Below, one piece after another: positions 16,398-23,189 of a DNA stretch of 42,316 bases. The stretch's first letter is position 1, and each line of letters begins with the position of its first letter. The position numbers and the translations under genes are program-made. The stretch is from Dysgonamonadaceae bacterium. GTDB taxonomy: Bacteria; Bacteroidota; Bacteroidia; Bacteroidales; Azobacteroidaceae. The notes under the pieces were generated by a model that saw only the letters and a list, made by a program, of their open reading frames with translations, was not told where the DNA came from and did no database searches. Where the stretch lies: contig JAIRVZ010000060.1 of the NCBI GenBank assembly GCA_031253625.1, forward strand, positions 1-42,316, written 5' to 3'.

Positions 16398-16436
16398 GTA
16401 AAATACAATTTGTTAGTTAATAATCTATTTCGGTTG

Positions 16437-16444
16437 CAAAAGTA
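16437..16444 (-). promoter_or_regulatory. Possible -7 box for the aspartate aminotransferase
   Basis: The minus strand reads TACTTTTG, matching TAnnTTTG, 40 bases upstream of the start at 16397. It suggests the gene is transcribed independently of ribBA. Confidence 0.48.
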
Positions 16445-16510
16445 ATAATAATTTTCAAATAATTAATAATTTTGAATTAAGAATTATGATTTTGCTTGCA
16501 AAATAGAAAT

Positions 16511-16580
16511 AATGATTAATGTTTAATGATAAATGATTAATGGGCAGTGATTAATCATTTATCATTAAACATTAATCATT
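16511..16580. repeat. Perfect 31-bp AT-rich inverted repeat over the ribBA stop codon
   Basis: Arms 16511-16541 and 16550-16580 are exact inverted copies built from the unit TTAATGATTAATG, with an 8-base loop GGGCAGTG. The right arm enters the ribBA stop codon (16579-16581). It may stabilise or end the ribBA transcript, or be a dispersed repeat. Confidence 0.9.
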
Positions 16581-17787
16581 AACTTTTATTTAAAAGGTGT
16601 CCCATTCTTTCTTTTTTGGTGTGCATATAACGCAAATTGTAGGGGTTTGGGTCGATTTCCAAAGGAACATTTTCTACGATTTGCAGGCCATAGCCTTCTA
16701 AAGCGATTCTTTTAACCGGATTGTTGGTGATTAGTTTTATTTTCGTTACTCCGATGGCTCGCAAGATTTGGGCACCAACACCATAGTCCCGCTCGTCGGC
16801 TTTATGACCTAAGCGCAAGTTTGCGTCGACGGTGTCTAATCCTTCTTCTTGTAATTTGTATGCTTTCATTTTATCCATCAAGCCAATGCCTCTGCCTTCC
16901 TGATTTAAATAGATGATAGCACCTTTTCCGGCTTTTCCTATCATTTCCATCGATTTGTGAAGTTGCTCTCCACAATCGCAGCGCATCGAGCCGAAAATGT
17001 CTCCGGTTGCGCAGGAGGAGTGCATGCGAATTAAAACAGGTTCGTTTTCTTCCCAAGTTCCCATGGTTAAAGCGACATGTTCCAAACCGTTCGATTTTTG
17101 AAGGAAAGGAGTGAGTTCGAAATGGCCGTATTGAGTGGGCATATCAACTGTTACGCCTTTTTCTACCAATGATTCTTTTTTGTAAAGGTATGCGATTAAG
17201 TCTTTAATGGTGATTATTTTGATGCCGAATTTTTCTGAAATCTGTACCAAATCAGGAAGACGAGCCATCGTTCCATCTTCGTTGATGATTTCGATAAGCG
17301 CACCGGCAGGGTATAGTCCGGTTAATCTTGCCAAATCAATGGCAGCTTCTGTGTGACCGGCTCTTCTCAGTACACCGCGAGAACGGGCGCGTAAAGGACT
17401 TATGTGTCCGGGGCGCGCCAAGTCTTCGACTTTCGTTTCGGTGTTGGCCAACGCCTTGATGGTTTCAGCACGGTCGTACATAGAAACTCCTGTTGTGCAG
17501 CCGTCACCGATTTTATCTACCGTGATGGTGAAAGGAGTATCATATATTGAAGTGTTTCTTGCAGTTTGCATTTCCAACTCTAATTCTTCGCAGCGTTCTT
17601 CTGTAATTGGAGCGCAGAGTAATCCTCGTCCGTAAGTCATCATGAAATTGACTTTTTCAGGCGTAATTTTTTCTGCGGCAATAATAAAATCGCCTTCGTT
17701 TTCTCGGTCTTCATCATCTACTACGATGAGGAATTTTCCTTCGCGAAAGTCTTCAATCGCTTCTTCGATTGTATTTAACTTGAACAT
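16579..17787 (-). CDS. ribBA: Bifunctional 3,4-dihydroxy-2-butanone-4-phosphate synthase / GTP cyclohydrolase II
   Basis: The 402-residue fusion supplies both early precursors of riboflavin. The N-terminal DHBP synthase (1-200) converts ribulose 5-phosphate and shows [10 protein letters not shown] (24-33) and the [11 protein letters not shown] segment. The C-terminal GTP cyclohydrolase II (about 205-400) has zinc ligands C259, C270 and C272 in [18 protein letters not shown] and the [11 protein letters not shown]-binding segment. Both active sites look complete. It follows the YeiH-type gene by 23 bases and probably belongs to the lptF-yeiH-ribBA transcript. No FMN riboswitch-like structure is visible in the short upstream gap. 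The 3' end runs into a 31-bp perfect hairpin. Confidence 0.97.
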   Translation of the reverse strand: MFKLNTIEEAIEDFREGKFLIVVDDEDRENEGDFIIAAEKITPEKVNFMMTYGRGLLCAPITEERCEELELEMQTARNTSIYDTPFTITVDKIGDGCTTGVSMYDRAETIKALANTETKVEDLARPGHISPLRARSRGVLRRAGHTEAAIDLARLTGLYPAGALIEIINEDGTMARLPDLVQISEKFGIKIITIKDLIAYLYKKESLVEKGVTVDMPTQYGHFELTPFLQKSNGLEHVALTMGTWEENEPVLIRMHSSCATGDIFGSMRCDCGEQLHKSMEMIGKAGKGAIIYLNQEGRGIGLMDKMKAYKLQEEGLDTVDANLRLGHKADERDYGVGAQILRAIGVTKIKLITNNPVKRIALEGYGLQIVENVPLEIDPNPYNLRYMHTKKERMGHLLNKS

Positions 17788-17810
17788 TATTGCAATATAT
17801 TTTAATTTTA

Positions 17811-18752
17811 TTAATGTAAATCAACCCAGCCTACTATGGCTACTAACGATAAAACTGAAATTATTCCCCAAAGGATTACACCCAACACAAGAGGCTTTAA
17901 CCCCACTTCCTTTATGGATGTAATAGAAAGTGATGAGCCTATCAAAAACAGCGTGGCAACCAATAAGGATTTTGAAATTTTGAAAAATGTAGCGTTAATT
18001 CCCATGGGATAGTAGCTATTGAACAGCATTGTAGCCACAAACAACAGTATGAACCACGGAATTACGGTTTTTTTTCCTTTGCCCTTGAATAGAAATACGG
18101 ACAGGAACGAAATCGGTATAATCCATAGCGCACGGGCAAGTTTAACCGTTGTGGCAACCATCAGTGCCTCTTCTCCATAAGCAGATGCAGCACCTACCAC
18201 CGAACTTGTGTCGTGAATGGCAATGGCACTCCAAAGTCCGAAATTATATTCGGTAAGTCCTAAAAAATGCCCCATAAACGGAAACAAAATCAGGGCTATG
18301 GAGTTAAGTAAAAACACTACGCCAAGTGACATGGAAACCTCTTTTTCGTTAGCATTAACCACCGGTGCTACGGCAGCAATAGCACTTCCTCCGCAAATAG
18401 CCGTTCCGCAAGCCACGAGATGTGAAAGTTTTGTCGGAATTTTTAACCATCTCCCAACAAGATAACCTAAAACAAGAATTAACACCAAGGATGCTAATGT
18501 TAGCAAAAATCCGTCCTTACCTGCCTTGAACGCTGCTGTGGCATTCATCCCAAACCCCAAACCGACAACTGAAACTTTCAGTAAAAGCGAAGTTGCCTTG
18601 TGACTTAAGTCTGGAAACGGATGTCCGAAAAACAGCGTAAACAAAAAACCGCCAACCAATGCTGCCGGTGCAGGAATAAAAGATGAGGCACAGAGTATGA
18701 ATCCCAAAAAGAATAGAACCTTATGTAGTTGATTTCTCTTCACACATTGCAA
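17811..18752 (-). CDS. YeiH-family putative sulfate/anion exporter (UPF0324)
   Basis: The 313-residue polytopic membrane protein has ten or so hydrophobic segments. Conserved family signatures are VGLGFGMN (47-54), a cation-carrier-like [17 protein letters not shown] near residues 114-130, and [12 protein letters not shown] in the second half. Members of UPF0324 have been annotated as putative sulfate exporters, but few have been tested. It is short of the E. coli protein's 349 residues mainly at the N-terminus. Gaps of 19 and 23 bases to lptF/G and ribBA suggest cotranscription, although no metabolic link to riboflavin is obvious. It may be an insertion into an older lptF-ribBA-aspC order. 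Confidence 0.9.
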   Translation of the reverse strand: MQCVKRNQLHKVLFFLGFILCASSFIPAPAALVGGFLFTLFFGHPFPDLSHKATSLLLKVSVVGLGFGMNATAAFKAGKDGFLLTLASLVLILVLGYLVGRWLKIPTKLSHLVACGTAICGGSAIAAVAPVVNANEKEVSMSLGVVFLLNSIALILFPFMGHFLGLTEYNFGLWSAIAIHDTSSVVGAASAYGEEALMVATTVKLARALWIIPISFLSVFLFKGKGKKTVIPWFILLFVATMLFNSYYPMGINATFFKISKSLLVATLFLIGSSLSITSIKEVGLKPLVLGVILWGIISVLSLVAIVGWVDLH

Positions 18753-18771
18753 TACTTAAAATGATTATTAC

Positions 18772-20679
18772 CTATAATTTCTTCTTTATTTCTATAAGTA
18801 ATTCGTTATTTACCTTTCTTATAATTTCAATCTCTCGTTTGAGTTCTTTACCTTTATATAATTCCCACAAATAGAGAGCGATGCCGACAGGGAAAAACCA
18901 AGTGCAGAACAACCTTATTTGTGGATTTTTTATATACGCAGGTTGTTTTGAATTAATTACAGGATAATCCATCAATTTTCCGATGATGTAATTTTCATCT
19001 GAATTGCGCAAATCTTCAATAATCAACTCAAGGTCTTCTCCCAAACTTTCTATACAGGCATTATCGCCTGCGTGTTTCCAAAAGTTGATATAATTGAACT
19101 TCTTTTTGTGGGCATTCAAGTATTTGTTACAACGCTCTGTTAGATTTTCAATCAGTTGCATATCGTTTTTGTAGTCGGGAGGAGTCATAATAACGTCTTT
19201 TCTTTGATAATTACGAGTTTCTCTCTTCCCGATTAAACGTTTGAAAAAACCTGTCCAGGCATCGGCATTAAACATTACGGAATCGTTAACAGCCTTATAA
19301 GTAAGGAATAATCCCAATGCTAAGAGAATAAACGAACTCGCCCACATTCCTGCCCACACCGGCAAAACGCTTTGTCGAGCCAGTTTAACGCTGAAAATAT
19401 CTACCGAATAATAGAACAGGAAAAGAATGACCGACAAAACAGCAGGCATACCCAATCCTCCTTTTCTGATAATAGAACCCAAAGGAGCCCCGATAAAGAG
19501 GAAAATCAGGCAGGCAAACGACAATGTGAATTTGCGGTGCATCTCTATTCGATGCCCGATAAGCGCTCTTTTCTTTTCGGCTTGAGTGAAGTTATTGTAT
19601 TGATACTCACTCTTTATGTTTTCTGCTCTTGCTTTTGCGTTAGAAACGATTTTTTGTTGCTGAGATAAATCCTTTTCGTTAAAAAGAGAGTCAAAATCGG
19701 CAATTATAGTTGTATCCTGTGTTTGTGTTTGAAAAGAATGATTCGGAGTATTTTCGGTGCTTTTCCAAAGGGCTTGTTGGTAAGTGTAAGATTGTAAGTT
19801 TTTCACAATATTCTTATCGATACTATCTTTTTCAACGGTTACAGAATCAATAAATACCCGTAATTGATTCAGATTTTTTGAAAAATCACGTTCCGATGCG
19901 ATGGATTCATCTTCCATAGTAAAATTGGCATCGAAAGCAATCAGTACTTCTTTTAAATCGAATTTCTCCCTTCGGTAAGGAATTTTTTCATTTCTATTGC
20001 GAAAAGTTTGTTTCTTCAGGTTTTCAAACGATTCTCCGTTGTAAATTGTAAGAATCAGATGCAATTTATCATCAGAGGTTTTTAATCTTCCCGAATCGGC
20101 AACAGTAACTTTGGCGTTATTAAAACCATCTCTAAAATCGTATATCATTAAGTTATACATCATCCCTGTCTTTGGATTTTTATGGCTGATATATAAGTTA
20201 TATTTATCGATTTCTTTGAAGAAAGTTTTTGATGGAATATCAAGTTCTGGTGATTTTAACCGGATGGAGTGAAGTAAAGTCCACAATTTGATTTGAGTAG
20301 GAGGGAGGGCGTTGTTTTGAAAAAAGAACGCACCGGCTGCAATGAAGAACACAAAAACAACGGTAGGACGCATCACCCGGAGCAAAGAAATTCCCGATGC
20401 TTTCATGGCCAGCAATTCAAACTTTTCACCCAAATTTCCGAAAGTCATCAGTGATGCCAATAACACGGCCAAAGGCAGTGCCATCGGAACCGAGAAAAGC
20501 GCCGCATAAAAAAACATCTTTCCGAGTACTAGAAAGTCTAAACCTTTCCCTACCATATCATCGACGTACTTCCATAAAAACTGCATGAGAAGGATAAATA
20601 AGCACACACTGAAAGTAGCCACAAATAAGGGCAGAAAGGTTTTTATCAGAAAAACATATAGTCGTTTGATGCGTAACAT
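18772..20679 (-). CDS. LptF/LptG (YjgP/YjgQ) family permease
   Basis: This 635-residue inner-membrane protein belongs to the LPS-export permeases, which with LptB extract lipopolysaccharide and pass it to LptC. N-terminal helices 1-3 (about residues 10-120, with MALPLAVLLASLMTFG) precede a periplasmic beta-jellyroll. C-terminal helices follow at about 385-475, including FIGAPLGSIIRKGGLGMPA. The jellyroll is interrupted by a polar, coiled-coil-prone stretch (about 265-370). A further 150-residue cytoplasmic tail after residue 490 ends in another membrane segment near 600. Proteobacterial LptF/G are about 360 residues, so this is an enlarged Bacteroidota form. A TATCTTTG box lies 24 bases upstream. 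It leads the yeiH-ribBA operon. Confidence 0.92.
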   Translation of the reverse strand: MLRIKRLYVFLIKTFLPLFVATFSVCLFILLMQFLWKYVDDMVGKGLDFLVLGKMFFYAALFSVPMALPLAVLLASLMTFGNLGEKFELLAMKASGISLLRVMRPTVVFVFFIAAGAFFFQNNALPPTQIKLWTLLHSIRLKSPELDIPSKTFFKEIDKYNLYISHKNPKTGMMYNLMIYDFRDGFNNAKVTVADSGRLKTSDDKLHLILTIYNGESFENLKKQTFRNRNEKIPYRREKFDLKEVLIAFDANFTMEDESIASERDFSKNLNQLRVFIDSVTVEKDSIDKNIVKNLQSYTYQQALWKSTENTPNHSFQTQTQDTTIIADFDSLFNEKDLSQQQKIVSNAKARAENIKSEYQYNNFTQAEKKRALIGHRIEMHRKFTLSFACLIFLFIGAPLGSIIRKGGLGMPAVLSVILFLFYYSVDIFSVKLARQSVLPVWAGMWASSFILLALGLFLTYKAVNDSVMFNADAWTGFFKRLIGKRETRNYQRKDVIMTPPDYKNDMQLIENLTERCNKYLNAHKKKFNYINFWKHAGDNACIESLGEDLELIIEDLRNSDENYIIGKLMDYPVINSKQPAYIKNPQIRLFCTWFFPVGIALYLWELYKGKELKREIEIIRKVNNELLIEIKKKL

Positions 20680-20702
20680 TAGTTCCGTTGAAATTCAGCG
20701 GA

Positions 20703-20710
20703 CAAAGATA
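20703..20710 (-). promoter_or_regulatory. Possible -7 box for the lptF-yeiH-ribBA operon
   Basis: The minus strand reads TATCTTTG (TAnnTTTG) with a predicted leader under 20 bases to the ATG at 20679. No -33 TTG was seen at standard spacing. Confidence 0.42.
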
Positions 20711-20779
20711 ACTCTTTTTGACGAAGAGTTAAGATGTGAAAGGTAAGAATTATTCCTTATTAATTATCGTTGTAATATT

Positions 20780-21163
20780 TTAAATTCCTAACGTGCGTTT
20801 CAGTAATTTAATATGCGAATCCCACAGGCTGATTGCATGTTCTTTCTCATCAGGTTCTGAGAAATCGGTAACTTCTAAAACTATTGCACCTGTTATCTCA
20901 TCCGTATGCAATTTAAATTCAAAATATGATTCGGGATTTTCGTCCTCAATCCATCTGAAACGAACTTTATTGTTAGGAATTATGTTTAATAATTCAGCCT
21001 CTTCCGGAATTTTGTTCCACACAAATGTGTATATATTTTCCTTCACTTCAACATCGTCGGCAAACCATCCGGAAAGTCCGGACGAAGAAGTCAAATAATT
21101 CCACAAAGTGTTTTTGGAAGCCTTTTCAAAAACATATTCCAAATGAATCTTTTCTATTTTCAT
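20780..21163 (-). CDS. START-like/SRPBCC domain protein
   Basis: This 127-residue cytosolic protein has the helix-grip pattern of the START/AHSA1 superfamily: KIHLEYVFEKASKNTLWNYL at the start, then LSGWFADDV, an acidic mid-strand region WIEDENPESYFEF, and a long C-terminal helix DSHIKLLKRTL. Members bind hydrophobic ligands or act as co-chaperone-like adaptors; the Bacteroidota version is uncharacterised. I chose the ATG at 21161-21163. An in-frame ATG at 21217 would add 18 hydrophobic residues without family support. The gene is close behind the divergent tRNA-Met locus and upstream of lptF on the same strand, with a 100-base gap. Confidence 0.83.
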   Translation of the reverse strand: MKIEKIHLEYVFEKASKNTLWNYLTSSSGLSGWFADDVEVKENIYTFVWNKIPEEAELLNIIPNNKVRFRWIEDENPESYFEFKLHTDEITGAIVLEVTDFSEPDEKEHAISLWDSHIKLLKRTLGI

Positions 21164-21245
21164 TGTCAGCAATTTATATTTGGAGTGCAAGATATAAAAC
21201 ATCAACAAAAAATCCAATACTTTTAACGAAAAAAAAGAAAAATGC

Positions 21246-21276
21246 TTGCTTTGTTTAAAATGTTGTTATACTTTTG
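21246..21276 (+). promoter_or_regulatory. Promoter of tRNA-Met (TTG / TACTTTTG)
   Basis: TTG at 21246-21248 and TACTTTTG at 21269-21276 are separated by 20 bases, the expected Bacteroidota -33/-7 spacing. The tRNA begins 20 bases downstream. It is the most complete promoter found in the window. Confidence 0.62.
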
Positions 21277-21296
21277 CAGCCGAAATAAAAAGAGAG

Positions 21297-21370
21297 GGCG
21301 CGATAGCTCAGCTGGTTAGAGCGCATGATTCATAATCATGAGGTCCCCAGTTCAATCCTGGGTCGCGCTA
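21297..21370 (+). tRNA. tRNA-Met (anticodon CAT)
   Basis: The 74-base cloverleaf has acceptor GGCGCGA/TCGCGCT, with a G-T wobble at the first pair, discriminator A, and D stem GCTC/GAGC. The anticodon arm CATGA-TTCATAA-TCATG gives CAT, and the T stem is CCCAG/CTGGG with loop TTCAATC. CCA is not encoded. The paired first base argues for elongator rather than initiator. A lysidine-modified tRNA-Ile2 also carries CAT and cannot be fully excluded. Confidence 0.92.
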
Positions 21371-21382
21371 CTTAAAAGAGAA

Positions 21383-21417
21383 AAGGTTCACGAGAAATTG
21401 TGAACCTTCTTTTATTT
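21383..21417 (+). terminator. Rho-independent terminator of tRNA-Met
   Basis: AAGGTTCAC and GTGAACCTT form a perfect 9-bp stem with an 8-base loop, followed by CTTTTATTTT. It begins 13 bases after the tRNA. Confidence 0.88.
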
Positions 21418-21465
21418 TATCTTGGAGATATTTAATTTTGTGCAACAGAAATTTCTCAAAAAAAG

Positions 21466-21538
21466 AGCCACTGACGAGACTCGAACTCGTGACCTACGCG
21501 TTACGAATGCGTTGCTCTACCGACTGAACTACAGTGGC
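21466..21538 (-). tRNA. tRNA-Thr (anticodon CGT)
   Basis: The 73-base minus-strand cloverleaf has acceptor GCCACTG/CAGTGGC with discriminator T, D stem GTTC/GAGC, and T stem ACGAG/CTCGT with loop TTCGAGT. The anticodon arm is ACGCA-TTCGTAA-CGCGT, giving CGT, and its last pair (31-39) is an A-C mismatch. CCA is not encoded. It lies convergent with tRNA-Met. Confidence 0.93.
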
Positions 21539-21551
21539 CTTTTATCGCTTG

Positions 21552-21559
21552 CAAAAGTA
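21552..21559 (-). promoter_or_regulatory. Possible -7 box for tRNA-Thr
   Basis: The minus strand reads TACTTTTG (TAnnTTTG) 14 bases before the tRNA 5' end, squeezed between it and the DUF4301 stop codon at 21568. No -33 TTG was found at standard spacing. Confidence 0.5.
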
Positions 21560-21567
21560 GCGAAAAA

Positions 21568-23091
21568 CTAAGAACTCTGATGCTCTTTCTTCAATAAATC
21601 ATTGACAGTTTTTACCGGATTAAACGTTTCTATCGGAACTTCCACAAAAACAGTGTTCCAATCCGACATGGCGCCAGTCCACAAACCGGGAAGTTCAAGT
21701 GCCTTCAATTCCTTGCCGTTTTTTGATTTAAGCGAGATAAATCCGGTGTTTTTGTCCACATATTCGGGTAAGTTATATGCTTTCCCTTTGTTGTTTTTTA
21801 GAGCACAAACTAAATCCACAGGATTGAAGTGAGTTCCTTTTTCAAATAGCGCTTTCTTTTCAGGGTCTTTCAAATCAATTTGCGAACTTTCTAAGATTTG
21901 CAACGAAACAGTTCCATCGGGATTAACTGCTAAGAATGGGCCTCCTCCCGGTTCACCTTCGTTCTTCACCATACCGCAAACACGCAACGGACGGTCTAAT
22001 TTCGATTTGAGATATAACACCAGTTCAGCATCTTCCAGCATTTTTGTTTCAGGATTTTTAATACACAAATCATTTTGCAGAAAATATATCATTTCTACCA
22101 ATTGGTCGTGCGTATATTTTCCGGATTCGATTAAATCCAAATAGCCGAAAATTTTCTTTTGGAGATGAACCAAAACACCTGCAATCAACTTTTTATATTG
22201 AACTGTGACGGATTTGAATGAATCGGGAACAACATTATCTATATTTTTGATGAAAACCACATCGGCATCCACGTCATTCAAATTCTCAATCAATGCTCCG
22301 TGGCCTCCCGGACGGAACAACAGTTTGTCGTTATCCCTGAAAGGCTGATTGTTTTCGTCGGCAGCGATTGTATCTGTCGATGGCTTTTGTTCGCTGAAAC
22401 TTACATCATATTTCACTCCGAATAGCTTTTCGTAAACCGGAACTTTTTCTGTTGTGAGATTTTGAAACAGTTCTCTGTGTTCGGGTGAAACCGTGAAGTG
22501 TACGTTTACTTTTTTAGCGGCATTACAGGCATACATAGCTCCTTCGGCTAAATGCTCTTCCATCGCTGTGCGAGGTCCTCCGGGGTAATTGTGAAATTCG
22601 AGTAAGCCTTTAGGCAATTGACCGTAATTCAATCCGAAAATATATAGTAAATTTTTTACAACCACTTTATATAAACCTTCTTGAATCAGTTGCTCAATAT
22701 CTTCTTCCTCATTATTCAAACAGGCATCGTTCAATTGTCTGTAGAATGCGAACTTCTTGATTTCTTCAAAAAACTTCTTTTCAAACGAATTCGTCGGGAT
22801 ATGGTAATCGGCATCTATAAACTCGAATAAATCTTTGAACATACGGCTTGCAGCCCCAGATGCTGGAACAAATTTGAGAATTTGTTTGTTTTCTTTCAGA
22901 TAAGCGTTCCATTCATCGAGGTAAGCCGGTTGCTCCGATTCGGGAATACGCATAATGCCTTTTTCGACTGAGGCAGAAACGGCAATCGATAAATAAGGTA
23001 AGCCTTTTTCAAAAAAAGACAACTGTTCTTCAATTTGTGCAGTGCTGATTCCTTTTTTGGAAAGCAATTCTAAATCATTTTGTGTTAACAT
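21568..23091 (-). CDS. DUF4301 family protein
   Basis: The 507-residue cytosolic protein belongs to DUF4301, a Bacteroidota family without a tested function. The central part contains FVPASGAASRMFKDL (77-91), LEFHNYPGGPRTAMEEHL, and FRPGGHGALIENLNDVDADV with FIKNIDNV. These recall the glycine-rich and acidic loops of sugar nucleotidyltransferases, so a nucleotide-sugar enzyme is an attractive but unproved idea. There is no signal peptide or membrane helix. It is a single gene, divergent from the RelA/SpoT homologue, with a TAAATTTG box 41 bases upstream. Family assignment rests on these recognised segments and length. Confidence 0.87.
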   Translation of the reverse strand: MLTQNDLELLSKKGISTAQIEEQLSFFEKGLPYLSIAVSASVEKGIMRIPESEQPAYLDEWNAYLKENKQILKFVPASGAASRMFKDLFEFIDADYHIPTNSFEKKFFEEIKKFAFYRQLNDACLNNEEEDIEQLIQEGLYKVVVKNLLYIFGLNYGQLPKGLLEFHNYPGGPRTAMEEHLAEGAMYACNAAKKVNVHFTVSPEHRELFQNLTTEKVPVYEKLFGVKYDVSFSEQKPSTDTIAADENNQPFRDNDKLLFRPGGHGALIENLNDVDADVVFIKNIDNVVPDSFKSVTVQYKKLIAGVLVHLQKKIFGYLDLIESGKYTHDQLVEMIYFLQNDLCIKNPETKMLEDAELVLYLKSKLDRPLRVCGMVKNEGEPGGGPFLAVNPDGTVSLQILESSQIDLKDPEKKALFEKGTHFNPVDLVCALKNNKGKAYNLPEYVDKNTGFISLKSKNGKELKALELPGLWTGAMSDWNTVFVEVPIETFNPVKTVNDLLKKEHQSS

Positions 23092-23131
23092 GAGTATTGG
23101 GAATTAATTGATTTCATTATATCTTTGCTTG

Positions 23132-23139
23132 CAAATTTA
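23132..23139 (-). promoter_or_regulatory. Possible -7 box for the DUF4301 gene
   Basis: The minus strand reads TAAATTTG (TAnnTTTG), 41 bases before the ATG at 23091, in the 98-base divergent gap shared with the (p)ppGpp synthetase gene. Confidence 0.48.
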
Positions 23140-23172
23140 TGTAAAATGCCGGAAAAAAGAAATAATTCTGTG

Positions 23173-23180
23173 TATTTTTG
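23173..23180 (+). promoter_or_regulatory. Possible -7 box giving a near-leaderless transcript
   Basis: TATTTTTG (TAnnTTTG) ends only nine bases before the ATG at 23190, so transcription from it would start within a few bases of the initiation codon. Confidence 0.42.
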
Positions 23181-23189
23181 CAGTGATTT

